A stretch of 64,000 nucleotides of DNA from Bacteroidota bacterium (GCA_018266845.1 JAFDZO010000009.1:62253-126252); one strand, 5' to 3'. Positions 51,132 to 60,480 are shown, counted from the stretch's first letter. Notes: generated from the sequence alone by a model not told the origin. Program-made: numbers and translations.

Positions 51132-51938
51132 ATGAAAATAAAATTTTATTTAGTTGATTCATTTACAGATGAGGCATTCAAAGGCAATCCGGCGGGAGTC
51201 TGTATCCTTCACGAAAAAATAAGCGAAGAGCTTATGCAGAATATCGCAATGGAAGTAAATGCTGCGGAGACGGCTTTTGTAGAAAAAACAGGGGAAGGAA
51301 AGTACTCCATCAGATATTTTTCTCCTATGGTAGAGATTGCTTTCTGCGGACATGCAACAGTTGCATCTGCTAAAGTTCTTTTTGAAAAATTTAATTGTGA
51401 AGAAACGGAGTTTGAAACATATTCAGGACTGAAACTATCTGCTTATAAGCACGGAGAAAAAATAAAAGTTATTTTTCCGTTGTTCGGTACTGTGCCTTAT
51501 TCATCTCAAGGCTTACTAGATGCTCTGAATATTTCTTCCTGTGAAGATTTAAGATATTGCGATGAAAAACTTGGTGTGATTTTAAGAGTGAAGGATAAAG
51601 AAACTTTGCTTTCTATAAAGCCGGATTTTGAAAAATTGAAATCCGCAGCAAGTGAATACAGGGGAGTGAGTGTTACTGCAAAATCAGATGACGCTGAGTA
51701 CGATTTTTATTCCCGCTACTTTGCGCCTGCTGTGGGAATAAACGAAGACCCTGTTACTGGTTCGGCGCACTCTATGCTTGCAAGATACTGGGGAGATATT
51801 CTCGGCAAAAAAGAAATGAAGGCATATCAGCTTTCAAAAAGAGGCGGCTACCTTAATCTGAAAATCACGGGAGAGAATTCTATTGAGGTGATTTGCAATG
51901 CGAAGATTACAATTGAAGGAGAGCTTAGTTTTCAATAA
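51132..51938 (+). CDS. PhzF-family isomerase
   Basis: A 268-residue protein of the diaminopimelate epimerase-like fold. YLVDSFTDEAFKGNPAGVCIL is the family opening, E46 in NAAETAFV is the catalytic Glu of PhzF, and FCGHATVASAKVL and GINEDPVTGSAHSMLARYW are conserved. PhzF makes phenazines, but most homologues occur without phenazine genes, and none are seen here, so the reaction is unknown. Overlaps the convergent 51925-52296 gene by 14 nt. Confidence 0.88.
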   Translation: MKIKFYLVDSFTDEAFKGNPAGVCILHEKISEELMQNIAMEVNAAETAFVEKTGEGKYSIRYFSPMVEIAFCGHATVASAKVLFEKFNCEETEFETYSGLKLSAYKHGEKIKVIFPLFGTVPYSSQGLLDALNISSCEDLRYCDEKLGVILRVKDKETLLSIKPDFEKLKSAASEYRGVSVTAKSDDAEYDFYSRYFAPAVGINEDPVTGSAHSMLARYWGDILGKKEMKAYQLSKRGGYLNLKITGENSIEVICNAKITIEGELSFQ

Positions 51939-52296
51939 TAATAACCTGCCAGAAGCCCGGCGCTTTTACATCTAAATAATACTTTCCAGAATTTTTTATC
52001 TCGGTGATTTTTTCACCGGGATAATCTTCAAACCAATTATTCACGGCAAGCTCGCATCGCTTGCCGGAGTTATCCGTGAGGTCTAAATCCATTTCAGTTC
52101 CTTCATAGGAAATACAAAATTTTTTATCGCCTTTTTCCAAATCAACCTCGACGGTTTTGTCTTTCACTCCATAGAGGTTTGTTTTTTTTGGCTCTGCCGG
52201 TTTTAATGAGGGCTTGTATTGAAAAAATATCAGACAAAAAAGAGAGGAACATAGAAGGAAAATTATAAATCTGATATTATATTTTCTTGTAAGCAT
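51925..52296 (-). CDS. Small membrane-anchored or secreted protein, unknown function
   Basis: A 123-residue protein with one hydrophobic N-terminal segment (IRFIIFLLCSSLFCLIFF, about 8-25), then a Lys/Pro-rich linker and a C-terminal domain of about 75 residues predicted mostly beta (KKFCISYEGTEMDLDLTD, GKYYLDVKAPGFWQVIII). No recognised family. The end overlaps phzF-like gene, and the divergent DUF1800 gene lies 96 nt upstream. Confidence 0.6.
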   Translation of the reverse strand: MLTRKYNIRFIIFLLCSSLFCLIFFQYKPSLKPAEPKKTNLYGVKDKTVEVDLEKGDKKFCISYEGTEMDLDLTDNSGKRCELAVNNWFEDYPGEKITEIKNSGKYYLDVKAPGFWQVIIIEN

Positions 52297-52392
52297 ATTT
52301 AAAGTTAAGAAAATTCTTTTAAAAGAAACACAAATTTTTTCTTCATTAAACCAAATTGAGCCGGAGATGTCTTATGAATAGTTAAAAGAAAT

Positions 52393-53877
52393 ATGAACTC
52401 AAATAATAGAAGAAAGATACAGCATTTATTTTTACGGGCAGGATTTGGAATAAGCATCTCGGACTTAAATAATATTGAAAATAAATCCCTCAATGATATT
52501 GTAAGCGGAATTTTTTCGGCATCAAAAAATTACAATGATTTAAAGATAGATTTCGGCGAATACTCCGGCAGCTATAAGCTGAAGAAAGAGGCGAGGGAAA
52601 AACTTACCAAAGAAGAAAAGCAAAAAATTCAGAAGAGTTTTCGTGATGACATAGTAAAGCTGAATGTAAAATGGATAAACAAGCTCGCTAACGAGAACGC
52701 GCAGCTAAGGGAAAAGATGACATTATTCTGGCACGGGCATTTCGCATGCAAAAGTCCCGTGCCTGCTTTTAATATGAATCAAAATAATACCCTGCGAAAA
52801 TATGCGCTGGGTAAATTCAGCGATTTGCTTATGGCAGTTTCAAAAGACCCGGCAATGCTTCAGTTCCTTAACAATCAGCAGAACAGAAAAAAAAGCCCCA
52901 ATGAAAATTTTGCAAGGGAATTGATGGAGCTTTTTACGCTGGGCAGAGGGAATTATACGGAGGATGATATAAAAAATTCCGCGCGCGCATTCACGGGGTG
53001 GGGATTCGATGAAACTGGCGAATTTGTTTTCCGCGAGAGGCAGCACGATGACGGCGAGAAAATTTTCTTCGGGAAGAAGGGGAATTTCACCGGTGAAGAT
53101 ATTATAAAAATGATTCTTGAAAATAAGAAGACGGCGGAATTTATTACGAATAAAATTTATAAATTTTTTGTAAATGAAACCAACATTGGTAAATCTGTAG
53201 CGAAGGAGCTTGCAGATGATTTTTATAATTCAGATTACGATATAGAAAAACTGATGCGGAAGATATTTACATCGGATTGGTTTTACGATGAGAAAAATAT
53301 AGGAGCGAAAATAAAATCACCTGCTGAGTTGATTTCGGGGATGATGAGGGTTTACAATATTAAATTTGAAAATGATTTACCGATATTATATATAGAGAAA
53401 TCTTTGGGGCAGATGCTGCTAAATCCGCCGAATGTTGCCGGATGGTCAGGAGGCAAAAGCTGGATTGATACTTCGTCGCTGATGTTTAGAATGAAGCTGC
53501 CGGAGGTTTTGTTTAAATCATCGGAGCTTGAGTTCAGTGTGAAAGATATGCCTGATGAAGAGAACGAAGCTATGAAAATGGAAAACGAAAAAATGACAGA
53601 TAAACCGAATAAGAAAAATAAAGACGGCTCATCCAAAGAAAAGAAATTTTTTAAGCAGATAAGAACGGATATAAATTTAAGCGAGTACCACAAAGCCTTC
53701 GGAATGTATGATAAAGAAGAGCTTGCAAATAATCTTTCGGATTTTGTGCTGCAAAAAAATATTGATTCTAAAACCAAAAAACTTGCGATGACTTACTCAG
53801 ATATTTCATCAAAAGAAAATTATATAGAGAGCATGATAATGAGGCTGATGTCTCTGCCCGAATACCAGCTTTGCTAA
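52393..53877 (+). CDS. DUF1800 family protein
   Basis: A 494-residue protein. FWHGHFACK, KSPNENFARELMELFTLGRGNYTEDDIKNSARAFTGW, and LGQMLLNPPNVAGWSGGKSWID are the DUF1800 (PF08811) signatures. There is no classic signal peptide. A Lys/Glu-rich insertion of about 40 residues interrupts the C-terminal part near 385-425. These proteins are regularly paired with DUF1501 proteins, as here (16 nt away). Molecular role is unknown; a link to surface polysaccharide or outer-membrane processes has been suggested only by context. Confidence 0.88.
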   Translation: MNSNNRRKIQHLFLRAGFGISISDLNNIENKSLNDIVSGIFSASKNYNDLKIDFGEYSGSYKLKKEAREKLTKEEKQKIQKSFRDDIVKLNVKWINKLANENAQLREKMTLFWHGHFACKSPVPAFNMNQNNTLRKYALGKFSDLLMAVSKDPAMLQFLNNQQNRKKSPNENFARELMELFTLGRGNYTEDDIKNSARAFTGWGFDETGEFVFRERQHDDGEKIFFGKKGNFTGEDIIKMILENKKTAEFITNKIYKFFVNETNIGKSVAKELADDFYNSDYDIEKLMRKIFTSDWFYDEKNIGAKIKSPAELISGMMRVYNIKFENDLPILYIEKSLGQMLLNPPNVAGWSGGKSWIDTSSLMFRMKLPEVLFKSSELEFSVKDMPDEENEAMKMENEKMTDKPNKKNKDGSSKEKKFFKQIRTDINLSEYHKAFGMYDKEELANNLSDFVLQKNIDSKTKKLAMTYSDISSKENYIESMIMRLMSLPEYQLC

Positions 53878-53893
53878 AATTAAACCACACAAT

Positions 53894-55108
53894 ATGACTA
53901 AAGTAACACGAAGAGATTTTTTTAAACTTTCGGCGCTTGCCTCGGCTTCTATGATGATTCCAAATTTCGTCCGCCCGCTGCAGGCGAAAGAAATCACGGA
54001 AAAATTTCTTGCAAGCGGAGCGAAGAAGCTCGTCATAGTTCAGCTATCCGGCGGCAATGACGGACTTAACACTGTCATTCCCTATAAAAATGATATATAT
54101 TACAGCTCGCGAAATTCCATTGCCATAGCCGAGAAAGATGTTTTAAAAATTACTGATGAGCTTGGCTTTAATCCTGCAATGCCGAAATTCAAATCGCTTT
54201 ATGAAAGCGGATATTTATCTATAATAAATAATGTCGGTTATCCCAATCCCGACCGCTCGCATTTTCGCTCGATGGATATTTGGCAGAGCGCATCTGCATC
54301 CGATAAATATGTAACAAGCGGATGGATAGGTCGCTATCTTGATTCGGAATGCCCTGACTGTAAAAATCCATACAACGCAATTGAGGTGAGCGATACATTG
54401 AGCCTTGCATTGAAAGGGGATAAGTACAACGGTATAGCTGTGGAAAATCCTGAAAAATTTTTTATGAGCGCATCTGAACAATATTTTACTGATATTGCGA
54501 ACGCAAATAAAGATAAACACAACGATGAAAACGTAAGCTATTTATACAAAACAATTGTAGAGGCTACAAGCTCTGCTGAATATGTTTACAAGACTTCAAA
54601 AATTTACAAATCAAAAACTGAGTATCCTAAGGGACAATTTTCGTCGAACTTAAAAACAATTGCCGAGCTTATTGTTTCGGGTATAGATACACAGGTATTT
54701 TATGTTTCGCTTGGCGGATTTGATACGCATATAAATCAAAACGGCAAGCAGGATTCTTTGCTAAAGGAATTATCGGAAGGGCTATTTTCATTTACGGAAG
54801 ATTTGAAAACCAATGACAAGCTCGGCGATGTTTTTGTCTTAACGTTTTCGGAGTTCGGCAGGCGCGTGAAACAAAATGCCAGCGGCGGCACTGACCACGG
54901 TACGGCGAACAATATTTTTGTGATTAACGGCAATCTGAAGAAACCCGGATTTTATAATAGCGCACCGGATTTGACGAGCTTGGATAACGGCGATTTAAAG
55001 TATGAGATTGACTTCAGAAATATTTATGCAGAAATTTTAAGCAAGTGGCTGAATGTGAACGATAAGAAAATTCTCGGCGGGAATTTCAATCAACTGAATT
55101 TAGTATAA
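53894..55108 (+). CDS. DUF1501 family protein with twin-arginine signal
   Basis: A 404-residue protein of the alkaline-phosphatase-like superfamily. The N terminus MTKVTRRDFFKLSALASASMM is a Tat signal (R6-R7). Core motifs are VIVQLSGGNDGLNTVIPY, SHFRSMDIWQSAS, and FVLTFSEFGRRVKQNASGGTDHGTANN, which hold the metal-binding Asp/His residues of the fold. It would be exported folded, probably with a metal. Partner of the DUF1800 protein encoded upstream. Confidence 0.9.
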   Translation: MTKVTRRDFFKLSALASASMMIPNFVRPLQAKEITEKFLASGAKKLVIVQLSGGNDGLNTVIPYKNDIYYSSRNSIAIAEKDVLKITDELGFNPAMPKFKSLYESGYLSIINNVGYPNPDRSHFRSMDIWQSASASDKYVTSGWIGRYLDSECPDCKNPYNAIEVSDTLSLALKGDKYNGIAVENPEKFFMSASEQYFTDIANANKDKHNDENVSYLYKTIVEATSSAEYVYKTSKIYKSKTEYPKGQFSSNLKTIAELIVSGIDTQVFYVSLGGFDTHINQNGKQDSLLKELSEGLFSFTEDLKTNDKLGDVFVLTFSEFGRRVKQNASGGTDHGTANNIFVINGNLKKPGFYNSAPDLTSLDNGDLKYEIDFRNIYAEILSKWLNVNDKKILGGNFNQLNLV

Positions 55109-55565
55109 TCTGTTTTTCCTCTTCCTGAATACGCGTTAAGGAAGGGGAAGATTACCATTTTTAATTATGAATTATGAGTTATGAGTTATGAATTATGAGT
55201 TATGAATTATGATGTGTTGTAATAGTATGTGTGCTTATTTACTTCCAAAATATTTATATAGAGCTTTATCATTTCGGCAAAGCGTTTCTTCTCAACTCTT
55301 TTTATAAATTCCTCATTATCCTTCGTATAATTCTTCCCGACTACATTTACTAAAATGTGGCGGGGAGAATTATTTAAAATCCTCTGATTCTGCAATCCTA
55401 CGTTCAAAGTGAAAGCTAGAAGAAATATTATTATGAATTTTTTATCAGCATTTATGTAAAATAATGAAAATTAAAACACTATTGAAGTAATAATTTATTA
55501 TGATTATGTTTGAGAAATTATCATTGCGAGATAATATATGTATTTTAATAATTAATATTTTGATT
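55109..55565. other. 457-nt gap with heptamer repeat and a doubtful reading frame
   Basis: Contains a hairpin-like CTTCCT...AAGGAAG stretch at 55122-55146, the heptamer repeat at 55164-55212, and on the minus strand a 66-codon frame (55407-55207). Extended upstream that frame reads KKFIIIFLLAFTLNVG, like a signal peptide, but it has no ATG, GTG or TTG before it except TTG at 55407. It may be the remnant of a small secreted protein gene. Otherwise nothing is seen. Confidence 0.4.
55164..55212. repeat. Seven tandem heptamers RTTATGA
   Basis: Seven head-to-tail copies of (A/G)TTATGA, in the order A, A, G, G, A, G, A for the first base. Such repeats expand and contract by slippage. Confidence 0.92.
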
Positions 55566-56702
55566 ATGAAAGCTAAAGATAACGAAAATTTACCTTTACA
55601 CAGCCAATTAAAATTGGCATTGTATGAAGATTATCTCAATATATTTTTACCAGTTTTACTTCTCTCTAAAAAATTTAAAAGAATAAATGTCTATGATTTG
55701 TGTTGCGGAAAAGGTTTTTACGATAAAAATCAAAAAGATGGAAGTCCTGTACTAGCATTAAAATCTATTATTCATAATTATGAAGAATATGCAGTAAAAA
55801 AGAATTTTAATTGTGAAATTAATTTCATTTATAATGATGAAAATAAAGAAGCATATAGTTCAACCAAAGAGCACCTTGAAAAAATAACTGTACCTGTAGG
55901 AGTAAAACTCCATGCGTTTAATGAAGATTTCACTAAATTAATTAATGAAAAAATTATTACCGCTTTAAAAGCACACAACGATTCAGTACGAAATTTGTTC
56001 TTTATAGATCCATATGGTTATAAAAGTATAACAGAAGAAATATTAAAGGGTTTATTGGAAAATAAAAAATCGGAAATTATTTTGTTTCTTCCAATTTCAC
56101 ATATGCACAGATTTAAAGAAGTTGCAATCGAAGATGATTATGAAAGCCCACAATATATTGCCTTAAGAAATTTTCTTTATGAGTTTGTTCCTGAAAATGA
56201 TTCTTTTTTTAAAGATAGAGATGTATCAGTTTTAGAGTTTTGTGAAAAAATTAAAGAAGGTTTTTCTTTTTTTGATACATATTTTACAGCTTTCCAACTG
56301 ATAGAAAGAAATAAGCAAAATTATAATGCTTTATTCTTTATATCCCATGAACATTATGGACTGCAAAAGTTTTTGGAAGTTAAATGGAATATTGATAAGG
56401 TTACTGGAATAAAATCAAAATTAGATAATTTACAACTGAGTCTTTTTCAAGAAAAATCAGCAAAAATTTACAAGGATAGAATTATTGAAAATTTAAAAAT
56501 AAAGCGGACAATGTCTAATATAGAGATGTATTTTTTTGCGCTAAAGATTGGAATTATTCCTAGAATTTGTAATGAAATTTTGAAAGAATTGCTAAATGAA
56601 AAGCAGATTGAAGTAATAAAAATCGAAAATAAAGAAACATCTAAATATTTCTATATTAATCCTGACGAGAAAAAAGTTTATATTAACTATCTCCAATTAT
56701 AA
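55566..56702 (+). CDS. tcmP: Three-Cys-motif partner protein (TcmP-like)
   Basis: A 378-residue protein, start taken at ATG 55566 (MKAKDNENLPLHSQLKL); ATG at 55500 would add a 22-residue hydrophobic leader not seen in relatives. The fold looks like a Rossmann methyltransferase: NVYDLCCGKGFYD at 41-53 as motif I, DGSPVLAL near 58-65 as TcmP hallmark, and LFFIDPYGYK near 144-153 as motif IV-like. TcmP proteins (named by Haft and colleagues) are found beside a Gp37/Gp68 three-Cys protein, exactly as here, 11 nt away. Function unknown. Markedly AT-rich. Confidence 0.8.
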   Translation: MKAKDNENLPLHSQLKLALYEDYLNIFLPVLLLSKKFKRINVYDLCCGKGFYDKNQKDGSPVLALKSIIHNYEEYAVKKNFNCEINFIYNDENKEAYSSTKEHLEKITVPVGVKLHAFNEDFTKLINEKIITALKAHNDSVRNLFFIDPYGYKSITEEILKGLLENKKSEIILFLPISHMHRFKEVAIEDDYESPQYIALRNFLYEFVPENDSFFKDRDVSVLEFCEKIKEGFSFFDTYFTAFQLIERNKQNYNALFFISHEHYGLQKFLEVKWNIDKVTGIKSKLDNLQLSLFQEKSAKIYKDRIIENLKIKRTMSNIEMYFFALKIGIIPRICNEILKELLNEKQIEVIKIENKETSKYFYINPDEKKVYINYLQL

Positions 56703-56713
56703 AAAAATCTATT

Positions 56714-57454
56714 ATGTCTTTCTCAACAATTGAATGGACTGAAATGACTTGGAATCCAACAACGGGTTGCAATAAAATTTCTCAAGGTTGTAAATTTTGT
56801 TATGCTGAAGTTATGACAAAAAGACTTACAGCAATGGGGATAGAAAAATATAAAAAGGGTTTTAAGATAGCGATACATCCGGAAACTTTAGATATTCCTA
56901 GAAAATGGAAAAAACCTCGATTGATTTTTGTGAATTCAATGAGTGATTTATTCCATCCTGGCGTTCCACTTAGCTTTATAAAAAAAGTTTTTAAAACGAT
57001 GAATGAATGTCCACAACATACATTTCAAGTTTTGACAAAAAGAGCAGATAGATTACATAAATTATCAAATAAATTAACTTGGACAAATAATATTTGGATG
57101 GGTGTTTCTGTTGAAGATGAAAAGGTTATTGATAGAATTGACTACTTGAGAGAAACAGGTGCATTTGTAAAATTTCTTTCTTTAGAACCGCTTATTGGAC
57201 CATTATCAAATCTCGATTTAACAAATATAAACTGGGCGATTGTCGGAGGTGAATCAGGTCCTAAATCAAGACAAATGTTAAAAGAATGGGTCATTGAAAT
57301 TAAAGATCAATGCGAAGAACAAAATGTAGGTTTCTTCTTTAAACAGTGGGGCGGAAGAAATAAAAAACAAGCAGGAAGAATTCTTGAAGGAAATCTATAT
57401 AGTGAAAGTCCCAACAATGTGGAGTTCAATTTGTACTATCAAAAACAAGCCTAA
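56714..57454 (+). CDS. Phage Gp37/Gp68-type three-Cys protein (DUF5131)
   Basis: A 246-residue protein beginning MSFSTIEWTEMTWNPTTGC. The three cysteines C19, C26 and C29 in GCNKISQGCKFCYAE fit a radical-SAM-like iron-sulphur site (Cx6Cx2C). KPRLIFVNSMSDLFH, HTFQVLTKRADRL, IWMGVSVED, and WAIVGGESGPKSR are signatures of the Gp37/Gp68 family. The combination with TcmP upstream is a known but uncharacterised two-gene system. The sequence ends with a short family-typical tail (FFKQWGG). Substrate unknown. Confidence 0.88.
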   Translation: MSFSTIEWTEMTWNPTTGCNKISQGCKFCYAEVMTKRLTAMGIEKYKKGFKIAIHPETLDIPRKWKKPRLIFVNSMSDLFHPGVPLSFIKKVFKTMNECPQHTFQVLTKRADRLHKLSNKLTWTNNIWMGVSVEDEKVIDRIDYLRETGAFVKFLSLEPLIGPLSNLDLTNINWAIVGGESGPKSRQMLKEWVIEIKDQCEEQNVGFFFKQWGGRNKKQAGRILEGNLYSESPNNVEFNLYYQKQA

Positions 57455-57490
57455 CCTAACTAGTAAGTTTTTACTTTAAACCACCCCCTA

Positions 57491-57513
57491 CCCCCTCCTT
57501 AGTAAGGAGGGGG
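57491..57513. repeat. CCCCCTCCTT palindrome
   Basis: A 10-bp perfect stem CCCCCTCCTT with loop AGT, preceded by CCACCCCCTAC, lies in the gap behind the three-Cys gene. No T-run. Similar C-rich palindromes are dispersed in several bacterial genomes (from memory). Confidence 0.7.
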
Positions 57514-57622
57514 AAATAAATTTCAATTTAAAATATTCCGGTAATTTTATCTTAAACTGACTTCATTGAATATCTTAGCTTCATTTGGTAACTTGAAAAT
57601 CTGAAAACAAAATTCTCTCTTA

Positions 57623-58417
57623 TTGATTTTAAGTTTAATTGCCGGATTCGTTACGGGTTTTATAATATCGGTTCCGCCTTTAGGTCCAACCTATTTTGCC
57701 ATTCTTGCAAGGGGACTTAAAAAAGATGTTAAGGGCGCAGTTACTATAGGGGCAGGCGCGGGATTTATGGATATGTTTTACATCTTAATCGCTTATGGCG
57801 GAGTAACTATAATTACAAGTTTTCTTCCGGCAGCAATTGAAAATTTTTTCGTTACGAATCAGAAAGTTTTTAGTGTCGCTCTCACGCTTTTAGGCTGCGC
57901 AGTCGTTATAATTTACGGAGTAAAAATTATGAAGACGAAGAGCGTTGATATTGCAGGAGCTATGGAATCAGGCTCATCAAAAGAAATTGAAGAGCGAAGC
58001 CGTATGGCTGAAGAGCGTATGCACAAAACGGAGCATGAGCTTAGTAAAATTCTTCACTCGAAAAAAATTGAAGAGGAAAGAAAAGGATTATTCGCAGATT
58101 TTCTTGCAGGTGTGCTGCTGTGCCTTTCATCGGTTACGCTGCCTGCGTCATGGTTTGCAATCGTCAGTTATTTGAAAGGTTTCGGGATTATTGATGATTC
58201 GTTTATCAGCGGGTTTCTGCTTGCAATTGGTGTGCTTGTCGGAACGACATTCTGGTTTTACCTTCTCGGAAAATTTGTTTCGTCTAATTCTCATAAAATA
58301 AAACCCTCTACCTTAAATAAGCTGAATCTTTTCACCGGGATTTTTTTAATCATCCTTGGTGTTTTATTATTGTATAAGGCAATAGATTTTATGTTCTTCC
58401 ATAAAATCAACATCTAA
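57623..58417 (+). CDS. LysE-like membrane exporter
   Basis: A 264-residue polytopic protein with a TTG start at 57623; no ATG is available before the in-frame stop at 57602. The N-terminal GFVTGFIISVPPLGPTYFAILARG resembles the LysE/RhtB signature PxGPxxxxxxxxG. Six hydrophobic segments are divided 3+3 by a charged helical loop (about 112-155, rich in Glu, Lys and Arg, probably cytoplasmic coiled coil) that is longer than in LysE. It would export amino acids or related small molecules. The next gene starts 22 nt later. Confidence 0.75.
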   Translation: MILSLIAGFVTGFIISVPPLGPTYFAILARGLKKDVKGAVTIGAGAGFMDMFYILIAYGGVTIITSFLPAAIENFFVTNQKVFSVALTLLGCAVVIIYGVKIMKTKSVDIAGAMESGSSKEIEERSRMAEERMHKTEHELSKILHSKKIEEERKGLFADFLAGVLLCLSSVTLPASWFAIVSYLKGFGIIDDSFISGFLLAIGVLVGTTFWFYLLGKFVSSNSHKIKPSTLNKLNLFTGIFLIILGVLLLYKAIDFMFFHKINI

Positions 58418-58439
58418 AAATTTTCTCTGAATAATTTTA

Positions 58440-59906
58440 TTGCAAAAAGAAGTTTGCTCATATTGTCAAACTCCTGTAAAAAATGAGGATGAATTATTCT
58501 TCTGCCCTTCGTGCAATTCTCCTTATCACAAAGAGTGCTGGTTTGAAAACGGCGGCTGCGCAGTTTACGGGTGTAACCAAAAATCAGTCAACTCCTATGA
58601 GATTAATCTGCGTGATACGCTTGTAAATGCAGAGTATCTTATTAATCAAAATAAATACACTGAAGCATTAGCTCTTGCGAGAAAGTATCTCCGCACGGAT
58701 GATAACAGCACAGAGCTGAAAGTGCTTTATAACAAAGCTGTAACTCTAATAAACAATAAGCACAAACTTCTTGAGGGAGGGGATAACGCCTATCTTGAAA
58801 AAGATTTCAGCTCAGCGGAGGTTTTTTATAAAAACGCTTTGCAGTACTGCGATGAAGATGAGAAGAACATTGTAAACACTAAGCTGGAAATATTAGGGAG
58901 AAAAATTCCTGAACAAAAGAGGAGCGCTTTAGTAAGAAAATCGGTTATAACTTTTTTAGTTTTTTTGATTATAGGAGTCTGCGGATTTGCATTCTATTAT
59001 TTTTACTATCTTGAAGAGGATAGAGAATTTGCCGAAATAGAGAAAAGCGAATCGTATAATGATATTCGTTCGATGGAGCTAAGTATAGAGAGGTATGAAA
59101 AATTTGCGAACAGATTTAAAGAGGGTCATTTGAATGAGAAAGCGTTAGATAAAATAAATCTTATCTCATACTCGCTTGCTAACAAGATTTTAGATACAGA
59201 CTGGCGGAATGCTTTGAAGTATTACAATAAAATTAATCATGTAAAAGATTCCAAGTCTCTGGATGACTTGTATAAAGCGATTTATGAAAATGCAGAGAGC
59301 GAGCTGGGCGGGATGATAGTGATTTCGAAGAAAATGAACTCTCTGGGAAAGTTTACCGAAGCAAAAGATGAACTTGAAAATGCCCTAAAGCTAATTGATT
59401 ATTTCCCAGGAGAGACTTTTATGAAGGAGTTTAATCTTGTGAAAGATAATATCGGAATATTAAACAAGAAAATCTCGCTTCAGATAAAAGTAAAAAATAT
59501 AGATAAAGAAATTGACGAGACTATTGACAAGCTGAAGTATTCAGGCAGCGCTCTGAATAATAAAAACCAAACCGATATATTCGGTATTATTAACGAGATG
59601 ATAAAACCCGATGTATATTCCTTAAAAACAATAAATCCTGAGAAGATAGTTGCAGTTAAAATTACCGACGGGAAAAAATACAGGCAGGGAGAATTGGTGA
59701 ATTTCACATGCACCGATAAGGGGTATATAAACTCTCAGGACGACGGCGACGGGTTTTCGGTGCCGTATTACGAGCAGGCAGCGAAGGAGCCGGGAAGTGA
59801 TTCTTCATTCCCTTCGGATAAAGAAACTATGCTTCAACGGCTGAAATATTTGAAATCGCAAAAAGAAAAAGCCGATAGTGTGCTTAATTTGAAGCTAAGA
59901 TTGTAG
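58440..59906 (+). CDS. RING-finger-like, TPR-containing single-pass membrane protein
   Basis: A 488-residue protein with TTG start. The N terminus is a zinc finger of the prokaryotic RING type: C6-x2-C9, C22-x2-C25, H30-x2-C33, C40 and C45, with CPSCNSPYHKECWFENGGC. Residues about 55-155 are TPR-like helices (YLINQNKYTEALALARKYL, YLEKDFSSAEVFYKNAL). One membrane segment is at 168-190 and a helical extracytoplasmic domain follows. The zinc finger may bind a partner, as in other prokaryotic RING proteins often tied to ubiquitin-like or defence/signalling systems, but no such partner gene is near. Confidence 0.75.
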   Translation: MQKEVCSYCQTPVKNEDELFFCPSCNSPYHKECWFENGGCAVYGCNQKSVNSYEINLRDTLVNAEYLINQNKYTEALALARKYLRTDDNSTELKVLYNKAVTLINNKHKLLEGGDNAYLEKDFSSAEVFYKNALQYCDEDEKNIVNTKLEILGRKIPEQKRSALVRKSVITFLVFLIIGVCGFAFYYFYYLEEDREFAEIEKSESYNDIRSMELSIERYEKFANRFKEGHLNEKALDKINLISYSLANKILDTDWRNALKYYNKINHVKDSKSLDDLYKAIYENAESELGGMIVISKKMNSLGKFTEAKDELENALKLIDYFPGETFMKEFNLVKDNIGILNKKISLQIKVKNIDKEIDETIDKLKYSGSALNNKNQTDIFGIINEMIKPDVYSLKTINPEKIVAVKITDGKKYRQGELVNFTCTDKGYINSQDDGDGFSVPYYEQAAKEPGSDSSFPSDKETMLQRLKYLKSQKEKADSVLNLKLRL

Positions 59907-60066
59907 AAAGCGTGAGATGGGCTGCCGGTAAATTATTGTAATGTAAGAGTTTATAAAGACGGAGCAAGATTTTAAAAATATACTAAACTCCTTAAAGAAT
60001 TGTATTGATTAATTTTCATATTCTTATTATTTTAAAGTTTTGTCTAAAATTCGCACAAAAAGTTTC

Positions 60067-60149
60067 GGGTAGGTAGCGAAGCGGTCAAACGCAACAGACT
60101 GTAAATCTGTCGACTTAGGTCTTCGGAGGTTCGAATCCTTCCCTACCCA
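60067..60149 (+). tRNA. tRNA-Tyr(GUA)
   Basis: An 83-nt class II tRNA: acceptor GGGTAGG/CCTACCC, discriminator A, anticodon stem CAGA/TCTG with loop CTGTAAA (anticodon GTA), long variable arm and T arm GGAGGTTCGAATCCTT. CCA not encoded. Confidence 0.96.
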
Positions 60150-60217
60150 CTTCATACAGTTAGGAATTACGAGTTACAAATTAGTTTGTAAAGTTCTTTA
60201 AGAAAAATTTTTTTTAC

Positions 60218-60290
<73 letters not shown>

Positions 60291-60313
60291 CTAAGTTACT
60301 GTAGGTTTTTACT

Positions 60314-60386
60314 GCGGGAGTAACTCAGTTGGTAGAGTCACAGCCTTCCAAGCTGTTGGTCGCGGGTTCGAGTCCCGTCTCCCGCT
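60314..60386 (+). tRNA. tRNA-Gly(UCC)
   Basis: A 73-nt cloverleaf: acceptor GCGGGAG/CTCCCGC, discriminator T, anticodon stem ACAGC/GCTGT with loop CTTCCAA (anticodon TCC), T arm GCGGGTTCGAGTCCCGT. CCA not encoded. Confidence 0.96.
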
Positions 60387-60480
60387 CTAAAGTTACAAGT
60401 TTTACAAGTTTTTTAAGTACTACTCCCTCCAAATTCACTCTGAGAGGTTTAGAAAAAATAGATAATAAATAATTTTCATC

